Positions 9,636-20,384 of a DNA stretch of 64,000 bases are shown one piece after another (position 1 is the first letter of the stretch; every line of letters starts with the position of its first letter). This DNA comes from Umbellularia californica (taxonomy: Eukaryota; Streptophyta; Magnoliopsida; Laurales; Lauraceae), in the NCBI GenBank assembly GCA_028538565.1, contig JAPQWN010000001.1, forward strand, positions 45,808,501 through 45,872,500, in the 5' to 3' direction. The notes beneath the pieces were generated by a model that did no database searches, was not told the DNA's origin, and saw only the letters and a program-made list of their open reading frames with translations. A program made the translations under genes and the position numbers.

Positions 9636-11951
9636 ATGGCTTCAAGTAAGTTTTCTCTCTTTTTTCTTTCAAGAAAACTCTATGTAGAGAATAGGATGGT
9701 AAAAAAAGAAAGTTTCTCTTCTTTTTTTTTTCTTTCTTCTTTTTTTTCTTTCTTTCTTTTCTTTCTATTCTTCTTCTTTTTTTTTCTCTTTTCCACGTGA
9801 TTTCTTCTTTTGTTTTTTTTTTTCCTTTTTTTTTTCACACGTTTTTTTCTTCTTTTTTTTTTTTGTGGGCCGTACGGACAGATCCGTACGGCCACGTGGC
9901 CTGTGGGCCACGGCCTGATGGGCCAGCCCCTGATTTTTTTCTTTTTTTTTTTTTTGCTGTTTTCTTTCTTCTCTTTTTTTTTTCTAGAAAGTTTCTTCCT
10001 CTTTTTTTGTTCTTTTCTTTCTCCCCCTTTTTTTTTTTGAGAAAGTTTCTTCTTTCTTTTTTTTTTTTTTTTTGCTCATCATGATAATGCGTTTTTATGC
10101 AAATCTAGATGTTCATGCATGTACTTTTTGTAAATTGAATTGAGTAGCATGATGTGATAGCATACCTGAAAATCTTTGCAATTTTGGGAATTTGGAGCTC
10201 GCAGCGATGTTGAGCCCTTCTTGATTTTGCGGAGATTTTGAGGTTTCGAAAGTTTGGAGTTTCGGAGCCCGCAGCAATGTTGAGCCCATCTTCAAACTTT
10301 CTATTTCCGTCGGGGTATTTCCTTTTTCTTTGGAATTGCCCCGGAGTCATGCCAAAATTTCGCCAGATTTTTGGTGGGACAAAGTGACCCTTTTTTTTTT
10401 TAGCGAAATCCTGTCATTTTGATGACGATCTTTTTCTTTTCCAACCTTTGCAGGTGGTTCCTCCAGAGCGAACAAGGGTAAAGAGCCTGCTACAAGCGTA
10501 CCTCGTCGATCTGCTAGATCTTCTAATGTGGCCGTTCAGCAGGCCTGGGAGAAGGTATGATTCTTCCTTTTTCTTTTTTCTGCTTCTTTCATGGGGCTTT
10601 CCATGTTCTGATTTGTTTTCTCACCCTGCTGCTGCCTTTTTTTTTTAGCAGAGGATGAAGACTTGCCGATGCCTGCGGTTCTGACCGATGAGGCGGTGAT
10701 GGAGCCGGTTATGGCATCTGAAGAAGAGCCGAGGGACTCTGGAATGATTCCAGAATCTCCAATTGGTATAACTTCTTTCGCTTTCTCTTTTTTTTTTGCC
10801 TGCGACTTGATTTGCTAACATTTTTTTCTTGTCAGCTGACTTGCCACAGGATTCCGATGACTTTGAACCATCAATGGACGCAAATGTCGATGATGCTTCT
10901 GATGAGTTCATGGAGGAAGAGAGTGTTCCGCCAGTCGTCGAAGAAGGTACTTTATAGTGATGACCCTGATGATTTTTTTTTTAACAGGATCATATTCATA
11001 CCTTTTTGTGTTTCATTTGCAGGTTTTGAAGTGACAGAAGAGAGTCCATCGCTTCCTTCAGAACCAGAGCAAGGGATGCCAGAGGTCGATCCGGAGGTAG
11101 AGACCAGTTCAGACATGATTGAGGAGATGCCTCGTGTTGAGATTCCCTCTCCAGTGGCTCCAAGTGAAAAGAGTTCTTTTGTTACTCTTCCAATGGGACA
11201 TGACATGAGCAGCCGATCAGCGGAGAACGGTGAATCTTCATCCAGTTCGTCTCTTCAATTTGCGAAGAAGGTGCTGGCTCGGGTTTTGAGTTCTTGGGTC
11301 AAGACTCTCCTTTCTGGACACTTGGAGGCAGGATTTGGCATGATCCCACATGTACAGGAGATTCTGATCGACACCGAAGAGGTTGGTCTGGATGTCACAG
11401 GTGCCAGGGCGATCGTTGATAGGATCATTGCACTGGGTGACAAGTGGTTTGAGACCATGGGTTTCCCTGACGACCAATTCTTCAAGGAGATGTTCTTGGA
11501 CCCGGCTGATAAGGCTAAGTCTGACCTGAATGAGGCTACACAAAGCAAGAAGCAGCTAGTTCGGGAGAAGAACAAGGAAGAGCTAGCCATCATCGGATTG
11601 AGGCATGACCTTAACGTCCTTGATAGGGAAGTTGAGGAGGCCAGGAAACGTCTTGAGCATTTGAAGGCACAAGTCGATGCGAAGTGGGCTGCTATAACAG
11701 AGGCTCGTGACAGGGAGAGTACTCTGATCCGCAGGGTTGCAGATGCCGGTCAAGTTCTCGAGAGGAGGACTCTAGAAAACGAATGATGGCAAACTGCTGG
11801 GGAAGAGCTTCCCGGTGTAAAAGAAGGGTTACGGCATTCGCTAGCATCTCATGGCAAGTTCCTGAAGAAGCGTGCCTTGGAAACTCTGACGGCTGAGGCC
11901 AAAAGTTTGCTTGAGGAGCTGAAGCTTTGGCTGGAGACCATTTTTGGCTGA
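9636..11951 (+). pseudogene. Intron-containing antisense additional ORF of family 1, one premature stop
   Basis: This gene runs against the retrotransposon between its pol and 3' LTR. Five exons fit splice consensus and one frame: 9,636-9,645, 10,454-10,554, about 10,654-10,765, 10,836-10,946 and 11,023-11,951. Introns have GT donors and CAG or GAG acceptors, and intron 1 is about 0.8 kb. The result is about 420 codons, broken by TGA at 11,784-11,786 (codon 366), after which the same frame stays open to 11,949-11,951. The N-terminal part is Ser-rich and then acidic. The middle contains AGFGMIPHVQEIL. The C-terminal third is a probable coiled coil rich in Lys, Glu, Arg and Ala. This matches the position of the antisense 'additional ORF' known in Tat elements. 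The AGFGMIP segment resembles, from memory, the C-terminal parts of plant mobile domain-type proteins. Its function is unknown. The exon 3 acceptor is the weakest junction. Confidence 0.65.
9646..10453 (+). other. Intron 1 of antisense gene, pyrimidine-rich, with hairpin
   Basis: Starts AAGTAAGT and ends CCTTTGCAG. Much of 9,700-10,080 is T/C-rich. A GC-rich island at about 9,866-9,925 holds an 11-bp perfect stem (GGCCGTACGGA at 9,868-9,878 with TCCGTACGGCC at 9,883-9,893). A second 7-bp stem follows at about 9,895-9,912. Confidence 0.55.
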
Positions 11952-12235
11952 GCTCCTGATTTTTTATAGCAGAAACCATTCTTCTTTTTTTTTGGTACCA
12001 CATGTATTTTTTGGTACTCTTTTTTTTTGTAGTGCTTGTGGACACTTTCTTTTTTTTTTGGTACCACATGTATTTTTTTTTTGGTACTTTTCTTTTTTTT
12101 TTTTTTGTAGTGCTTGTGAACACTTTCTATTTTTTTTTTTTTTTTTTTGCTTTGGTACCACATGTATTTTTTTGGTACCCTTTTTTTTGTTCCCTACGCT
12201 CACTCAAATCTTTTTGTGATGAAAGCAATTGCTAA
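11952..12235 (+). repeat. T-rich repeats 3' of antisense gene
   Basis: Four near-copies of TGGTACCACATGTATTTTTT, or its parts, are separated by long T-runs between 11,990 and 12,185, along with repeats of GTAGTGCTTGTGRACACTTTC. I see no coding potential. Because the sequence is untranslated and highly repetitive, it may form the 3' UTR of the antisense gene. Confidence 0.6.
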
Positions 12236-12289
12236 ATGGGATTTGATCAAAAGCTTTGTCATTTTGTGAAAATCTTTTGTCAAATAATT

Positions 12290-12610
12290 GTTTTGGCATG
12301 GGAGCCTGATTTTGGTTGTGGCGTGAAAGCCGATTTTGAGATGGCATGGAAGCCGAAATTTTATGGCGTAAAAGCCAAAATTTGGGTTGGCATGGAAGCC
12401 GAAATTTTGTGGCATTTACAGCCAGTTTGGTGGCATTGATAGCCAATTTGTGGCATTTATAGCCGGTTTTGTGGCATTGATAGCCATTTTTTGAAAGCCA
12501 AGTTTTGGTTTGTCGGCGTGAAAGCCGGTTTTGGCGTTTATAGCCGGAAATTTTTGTTTTGGCATTTATAGCCGGATTTTGGCATTTATAGCCGAGTTTT
12601 GGTTTTCAAA
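12290..12610 (-). repeat. Short ~20-25-bp repeats in family 1 3' untranslated region
   Basis: About a dozen degenerate copies of GGCATTTATAGCCGATTTTG or GGCATGGAAGCCGAAATTTT. This is the kind of hypervariable 3' untranslated repeat described in Tat elements as a seed of satellite DNA. Two units of the same repeat also occur inside the LTR at 6,134-6,171. Confidence 0.75.
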
Positions 12611-13250
12611 ATGCAGGTATCGACTAAATGTCGCCTCCCCGCTGAATGGTCTTGCAAGTATCGATGGAATGTCGCTTCCTTGCTCATTCGGTTTTGCGAG
12701 TATTGATGGAATGTCACTTCCTCGCGGGTTAGGTTTTGCAAGTATCGATGGAATGTCGCTTCCTCGCGAATTGGGGTGCAAATATCGACTAAGCGTCGCT
12801 TCCCTGCTTTTCCCAAGACTTTTGGTTTTGCGGGTACTGACTTGATGTCGTTTCTTCGCGATTTTTGAAATTTGAGGTTTTCTCGAACCATTTGTAATTT
12901 TGGGTTGTGGATAGCAACTGGTATGTTGCATCTCCACGATTTTTGAAATTGGGTTGTGGATATCAACTGGTTTGTTGCTTCTCCACGATTTTAGGTTTTC
13001 TCGAACCTTTGAAATTTGGGTTGTGGATATCAACTGGTTTGTTGCTTTTCCACGATTTTTGAAATTGGGTTGTGGATATCAACTGGTTTGTTGCTTCTCC
13101 ACGGTTTTGGATTTTGCAAGTATCGACGAAATGTCGCTTCCCTGCGATTTTGGATGCAAGTATTGATGGAATGTCGCATCCTTGCTTTTTTTTCAAAAAT
13201 TTTTTGTTTTGCGGGTACTGACTTTGATGTCGTTTCCCCACGATTTTTGA
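12611..13250 (-). repeat. Second repeat array in family 1 3' untranslated region (~45-60 bp units)
   Basis: Units centred on AAGTATCGATGGAATGTCGC followed by TTCCTCGCG recur, and grade into a variant GGATATCAACTGGTTTGTTG with CTTCTCCACG. About a dozen copies are visible, with variable spacing. No coding content is apparent. The stretch 13,251-13,601 after it is plain sequence with nothing I can name. Confidence 0.7.
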
Positions 13251-13601
13251 AAAACCATTTTTTTTTGTTTAAAGACACGAGGGTCGTAAATTTTGACCTA
13301 GAACCATTTGGTGGTAAAAGGTAAGGTGGACTAGGGTGGAAATCCCTGAATCCGGATTTTTGTTTCAAACCATGAATTTTGGTTCAAGGATCGAAAGTTT
13401 TGGTCAAGTCAGGGAGAGGCTCCTAAACTTGGATTTTTTTTGTTTTTGAACAATGAAACAATGAAAGTAAGCATTGTTTTTGAATCTCTAGAAATTTTGA
13501 CATTTGATATGAAAATTCTAAAGAGAGTGGGTTTGACGAGCGAGTACCTGAGAACAGGTTTTGGCCATACAGGCATTGCTCTTACCCAGTTGGGTAAGTC
13601 T

Positions 13602-16600
13602 TCAAGGGTAGTACCGCTTCAAGAACTTGCCGTTGATAGGCAGCATACATCTGTCGCCTTCCATGTTTAGGAGGGCATATGCGCCGTTGGAGAAGACTTT
13701 GTCGATGACGTAGGGTCCCTCCCATTTTGGTTCAAATTTGCCTTTGGATTTGTGTGCGAAGACCATTGGTCTTTTTACCGCAAGAACCAAGTCACTCTTT
13801 TTGTAGGCGCGTTGCCGGACCCTTTTGTCAAAAGATCCTGCCATGCGTGCTTGGTAAAGTTCAATGCTTTGTCGAGCTTCGAGCCGTCTCTCGTCGAGAT
13901 TATCCAGCTCATGGAGTCGCAATTTGACATTGCTTTCTTGAGTCATGTCATTTTGTAGAGATACCCTCAGAGAAGGAATTTGTACCTCTAGGGGCACGAC
14001 AGCTTCGCATCCATAGACCAGCGAGAATGGTGTGCTATGGGTTGGTCCTCGAATGGTGGTTCGATAGGCCCACAAAGCTTCAGACAGTTTGTCGCTCCAG
14101 TCTCTTTTGTGACTAGAGACCATTTTCTTGAGGATTTTGCAGAGTGTCTTGTTGAAGGCTTCTGCTAATCCGTTTGCTGCCGGATTGTATGGAGTCGAAG
14201 GACAGCTTTGGATTTTGTATTTGTCGCAAAACCTGTAGAATCGATGATCTCAGAATTGTGGTCCGTTATCATGGACGAATCTCTTGGGTATGCCGAAACG
14301 ACAAATGATGTTGGTGCGCAGGAACTGAAGAACTGATGAGGTCTTCATTTCGTTGAACGCAAATGCTTCTGACCACTTGGAGAAATAATCCGTTGCGGCA
14401 AAGATGAAGCGATGACCTTTGCTTGAAGGGGGAGAGATAGGACCTATGATGTCCATGCCCCATGCTTCGAAAGGCCATGAGATTGCTGTAGGATGTAGCC
14501 ATTCCGGAGGCATGTGAATGTAATCTCCGTGAACTTGGCATAGCTGGCAACGTTTGGCAAATTGCATTGCATCAGCAACCATGGTAGGCCAATAGTAACC
14601 TAACCTTTTTATCTGATCATAGAGCTTAGGACCTGCCTGATGGGCTCCACAAAGACCAGCATGAACTTCTTTAAGTGTTTCTTCGGCCTCTTGTTGTGAC
14701 AAGCAGCGTAGAAGTACTCCGTTGAAGGATTTCCTGTAGAGGATTTTTGAAGGAATATCCAAATGAAAGTTTGGGGCTCGCCTTTGTATGCTTACCCGTT
14801 CTTTTGGATCTTCAGGTAGGATTCCGAACATAGTGTAATCAATGAACGGATCCCTCCAGTCGACGATTGAAGGTTGAAGGATAGAGATCCGACTTCCAAC
14901 CACTCGGTGGCATTCGGCAACTGCTTGGTGTGTGTTAAGAGGAGGGAGGATCCTTCTCTCATTCACTGTAATTTGCATGTTTTCCCCTTCCTGGATCGCC
15001 ATTGATGCGGCAAGTCCGGCCAGGGCATCTGCACGGATATTTTCACCTCTACGAATGTGGGTGATGTTGCAGATGTCAAACTTTTGCCGAAGCGATTGTG
15101 CCTTGTTGTAATAAGGCAGCAGATCAGGCTTCCTGACTTCATATTTCTGAGTCATCTGGTTGACGATCAGTTGAGAGTCTCCAAAGACTTCCAGCATAGT
15201 GATACCGGATTCGATGGCGAGTTCCAATCCTAGGATCAGAGCTTGGTATTCAGCTGCATTGTTTGTGCATGGTTCCAGTAGCGAGAAAGCGTGTGGAATC
15301 ATGCATTTGTCGGGGCTAACAAAGAGGATGCCAACTCCCGAGATCAGCTTTCTGTTTTCATTTGTCCTGGTTGCACCGTCAAAGTACATGTCCCAGGAGG
15401 CATTTGGTGAGGAAGTCTCCACGTTGTAGACAGGTTCGTCTGGGAGATCATCTCTGAGTGGTGAATCTTTAGGCAATGGATGCTCTGCGAGGAAATCTGC
15501 TAGAGCTTGGCCTTTGATTGCTTTTTGTGGCACATACCTAATATCAAATTGTGACAAGAGGATGGACCATTTTGCCAGTCGGGCATTGAGAGAACCGGCC
15601 TTCGTAACAAGGACCTTCAAGAGGTTGATCCTCGAGACCAGGTAGACTGTGTTGGAAAGCAAGTAGTGACGTAGCTTTTGTACGGCGAACATCACTGCAA
15701 GGCATTCTTTTTCGACTGGAGAGTAGCGATGCTCTGCACCTACTAGCATGCGGCTGAGGTAGTATAGAGCAGCTTCTTTTCCCTCACCATTCTCTTGTGC
15801 CAGCAGAGCGCCTATAGAATGATCAAGAGCTCTTGTGTACAAGATGAATGGTTTTCCAGTGGCAGGGGCAGTTAACACTGGAGGTTTGGTCAGGTATGAC
15901 TTGATATCTTGAAATGCGGCTTCGCAGTCGGCATCCCAGACAAAGTCTACACCTTTTTTCATCAATCGAGAGAATGGACGACATTTCCCCGAAAGATTGG
16001 AGATGAACCGTCTGATGTAGGCCAATCTCCCTTGGAGCCCTTTTAGTTCTCTCAAGGTTCTTGGAGAGGGCATTTCTAGAATAGCCTTGACTTTTATGGG
16101 GTCAAGTTCTATTCCAGCTTTCCGAACAAGGAATCCGAGAAACTTACCCGACGAGACGCCGAAGAAGCATTTTAGAGGATTCATCCGCAGTTTGTGTTTG
16201 CGGAGTCGAAGGACGACTTCCCGAAGATCTTTGAGATGGTCTTCTTTTCTTCTGCTTTTGACGGCGAGGTCATCAACGTAACATTCGACCGTCTTGTGCT
16301 GCATATCTTGGAATATTTTCATCATAGCCCTCTGATATGTGGCACCAGCATTTTTCAGACCAAATGGCATGACAGTGTAGCAATACACGCCAAATGGAGT
16401 CCGAAATGAAGTGTGTTTTTCATCCTCGGGATGCATCTTTATCTGATTGTAACCAGAGAAGCCATCCATGAATGTCATTCGCTCGAATCCGCAGGTATTG
16501 TCAATCATCACCTCCGGTATGGGGAGCGGGAAATCATCTTTAGGGCAAGCGCCATTCAAGTCTCTATAGTCAATACAGACTCTGATCTGCCCATTTTTCT

Positions 16601-19600
16601 TTGTCACGGGGACAATGTTGGCCAACCATTCTGGATGTTGTTCCTCACGGATGAAGCCAACGCTTTTGAGTTTTTGAACTTCTTGTTCAATTTTATCCAT
16701 CACATCTGGACGGAATCTTCTTTGGCCTTGTTTGACAGGCTTGACGTCTTCTTGAAGATTGAGTTTGTGGACTGCTACTTTGGGGTCTAAACCAGGCATT
16801 TCAGCATAGGACCATGCAAAGCAATCAACGAACTCACGAAGAAAAGCGATATACTCGGGTAACTCATCATCCTTTATATTCTTGCTTATGAATACAGGAC
16901 GTGGGTTATCAGGTGTTCCCAAGTTTATCTTTTGAACAGGATCTTCTGTCGGAAGGTTCGAAGGTGGTTCCTCCACAATATTTTCGGAGGCTTCCAACTC
17001 AACGAAACCTTCTGGAGTTTCAACTGCATTACCAGACCAAGGCTCTGTTCCTTTCCATGGATTTTCTTGATTGGTGATCTCCTCAAGGCTTGCTATGAGA
17101 TAGTCCCAATCGCCTGTTGAGTCTGGTATTTCTTTTGGAGACGAGGGTTCTTCTGGGTCAGAATAGCACAAGTCTGCATTATCGGACGATTCCTCTTTAT
17201 CATCAGAGAAATCATACCAATTGGATGAGCTTCCTGGATTTTTGTCAGGTAACTCTTTAAAGAGATATCCAGGGAGATCGATGTCTTCATGGACTTGAGA
17301 TGTTGAGGCTTGGTCGGTAAAACGACTTTTAAGCTTTTGTGTCAACTGTCTCAGAGGAGTATCAGGATCATACCCTAACCCATATGAAGACTTTTCTACA
17401 TGACCGTAGAGTCTCCAATCTTCCAGCTGGCTTTTGGTCAAGGCGGGCTCCAATGGCGTGAGAATACCGCGTCTTTCTCCCAAACCGACTGGGTTTTGAG
17501 CGTCAAAGCCCATTTTCTTCATAATTGCTTGTGCCACAGGACTATATAGAGATAGCTGAGGCATACCTTCATTTTGAAAAGGTTCCAGCATGGAGTTTAA
17601 TGAAGAAGCGTCCGATCTATGGAAGAAGATCGGCCTTTGCTTTGGTGATGTTGTCGGAACAACAAAGGTAGCTGACGTAGGATCTTCTACATCAGCAGGT
17701 GTCTCCATCGGAGTGAGAGCAGGCTGAACTTGCTGAGTGTCAGCTTGGCTTGACGATGCACCGTCTTCTGGCTCTGAGTCCGAGTCTGTGTCTTGCATGA
17801 TAGACACGAGAGAGACAACAAATTTGCCCCCAGGCTTTTGTTTCGCCTTCTTCACTTTAGTCGTGATGACCAAAGGTCTTGAATTCTTGAGGGAGATGAC
17901 GAAGGGAGATTGACTACTCTCTTCTAATTTGCCGGCGGGTTTGTTTTCTTCCGGTGATTTTTGAGGAGCCTTGCCTTTATCTTTCTGGAGATTTTCAGCA
18001 GGGGGTGCTATTTCCTCTTCTTCTTCTTTTTCGCCTTCATACATTTGGGAGTCTGCGAAGTGGACTTCTTTACCTTTGAAGGGTTTCCTGTCCGCAAAGA
18101 CTCGATGTACCATGCCGTCGTCGCCGACAAACTTGATGCATTGATGTAGAGTTGAAGGAACAACACCATTCTCGTGTATCCAAGGACGTCCGAGAAGGAT
18201 GTTGTAGAATGAGGGGGTTTTTATTGCATACACAGTGACCTCAGAGATAAGATCACCGATTTGCAATTTGAACCTGATTTTGCCGATAGGCCTTTGAGTG
18301 CTCCCATCGTATCCAAAGATAGATACAGATGTGTGGCTTAGCTTGCTGGGTGGGATGCCCAACTCTTCAAGAGCCGAAGTGGAGATAAGGTTGAGTGCAG
18401 AACCTGGGTCGATCTGAACTCTATGTATCGGCATTTCTTTGATGTACCCTGTGAAGTACAGGGGTCGGTTGTGCCTTGCTTCGCCAAGTAGGAGGTCTTC
18501 CTTAGTGAAGGCGATGGTTGCACTGGCTGCCTTTTGAACCGAGAGGCATTGGATGCATGATCCCTCGCTTTTCTCTTTTTCTTCTTTTAAGGAGGTTTCT
18601 GAGTTTTTGACCCGGTAGTCCATTTCAATTTGGAGGACTTGTGGGGCATGTTTGTCGACATCCTCATTCAGTTTTTGTAATTCTGAGATGAGATTATCAC
18701 GAGTGCGTGGAGACATTCGCAATAAGTCTAGGATGTGAAGACGTGCAGGTATGTGTTTGAAGTGCTCAACCAAATCATACTTGAAAGCCTCCTTAGGGCC
18801 TGCATGTTCATCATTGTTGCCACTGGGGGCGCTTACAACATCTTTTCCCGAAGGATTTACATAAGTAAAGGAAGATTGGTTGTAATTTTTGTGGTAGTCC
18901 CGGCCCGAACGGGTGCCTCTACCAACTTCGAGAGCTTCTTGAGAAGGATCTTCGTTTGGAAGATTGTCTTCAGGATCAAGAGGCTGTCGTTTTTCATCTA
19001 CTGGGGATGTATCTGCAGCAGAGTTGCCATCCTCAGTGATTGTGTTGCACGGAGCATTTTCCGGGAGCAAGTCCTGAACAGCATCCAGCAGCTTTTCTTC
19101 TTCGTTGACCCATCCATCACCCCAAGTTGGGTTTTCTTCATGATGATGAGTCGGGAAGAATGTGTATCCTGAAGTCACAGTCTCAGGAGAAGAAACCTGA
19201 GATGGTGTCATCTCTGTGAAAGTCACGTGAGACGAGGTAGCTCCAGAGGATACATTGCTAGGCGTCGTCGGAGTGTAGGTAATCTCATCAGACGACGCTT
19301 CAGAAGAGCTATAATCCTGATATATTACATTACAGGAAGCTCTGATAGAAGATGTTGCCTGCTCGGAGTCAGACTCATCCTCGGATGTAAGAGGATCGTC
19401 AATCCAGCAATGTTCTCCATTTTCAGGAGTTGAGGGAGGAGGTACCTGATGGGCTTCAGGGACTTCCGGCTCTGGATTGTGAGGAATCTCGTTGACGCGG
19501 TCTTGCTCTTGTTCTAGAGCGAGACGCTGCAAGATCCTTGCATATTCTTCAAGATCAGGCATGGGAGCCAGATCCTCTTCTTCGTCTTCTCCGTGTGGCT

Positions 19601-20384
19601 CAACATAGTTGATTTCCACTGGAGCAATGACAGGTGCTGGGTTAACAGCATCTTCTTGTGCAGCCTCTTGGTCTTCTTCATCATCAGACCAGGATCCTTG
19701 TGGTTGCAAGGGGTTATACCAGATTACTGGCATAAGGTGAGTTTCAGGAACCCATTCTTCATCGGAGAGATATTCTCCTGTTTCAAGAGATTCCTCCCAC
19801 TCATCGGTGTAGTTGGGCTCGAATCCATCGTCGGTGTCGCTAGACTCGTATCCATCAATGGAGAATCCAACTACCGAGTTGCAAGAGTATAATGCCCCCT
19901 GCATGGCTTCTTTTTTGAATTGAGGTGGCATGAAATCACTGAGAGTGAAGTTTCTTACCGCCTTTGAAGTCTCTGGAAGGGACGTTTCTGTTGCCCCGAG
20001 TGAAGTGGTAGAGGAGGCCTCTGCCTTTTCATGGACTTCTTGTTTTGGCTGGGTCTTCTCTTGCCGTTTGAGCTTGAGGAGATGTTTCTTGGCTTGCCTT
20101 CGCTGCTGAGCGGTCGGCTTTGTTTTGACGATCTCCCAATTTTCATCTTCCAGGAGATCGGGATGTACCCATATGGGTTGTCCGTCTGGTGTCGGGCAAG
20201 GAACCAACACTTCGGACGTTTGAATTCTTTTTATCACCTTGAAGGAAGTAGTGATCTTCTTCTTCGGTGATTTTGGTGTTTGTCCACATGACACCATGTT
20301 GACGGAGCCAGTCCCATAGTTTTTGTCAAAGGTGTAACTCCATTTTTCCACATCTCGTTTATCTTCTCTCTCACAACAAAGCAT
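13602..20384 (-). pseudogene. pol: Pol polyprotein, family 1 right copy, one in-frame stop in integrase
   Basis: The frame is open from 20,384 to 13,602 except for TGA at 14,250-14,252. In order: a low-complexity N-terminal part; protease with DPGSA (about residue 659) in place of DTGA/S and LLGRPW; a G-patch-like stretch (about 950-980); RT with FMDGFSGYNQI and YVDD (1369-1372); RNase H; and an archaeal-type RNase H with YFDGA (1667) and FGDSQLI. Integrase follows with an HHCC zinc finger and a catalytic D1978, D2039, E2075 with 35-residue spacing. The TGA lies between the second Asp and the Glu, so integrase is truncated although all catalytic residues are present in the DNA. The two RNase H modules place it in the Tat lineage. 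The reading frame is -1 relative to gag. Confidence 0.85.

Noticed and set aside
11849..12219. Lys-rich or Phe-rich ORFs opposite T-runs
   Set aside because: Translations of T/A homopolymers.
8929..13601. A third, independent insertion separating the two family 1 copies
   Set aside because: This stretch has exactly the parts expected of the 3' end of the right copy (untranslated repeats and antisense ORF), with no LTR pair of its own.
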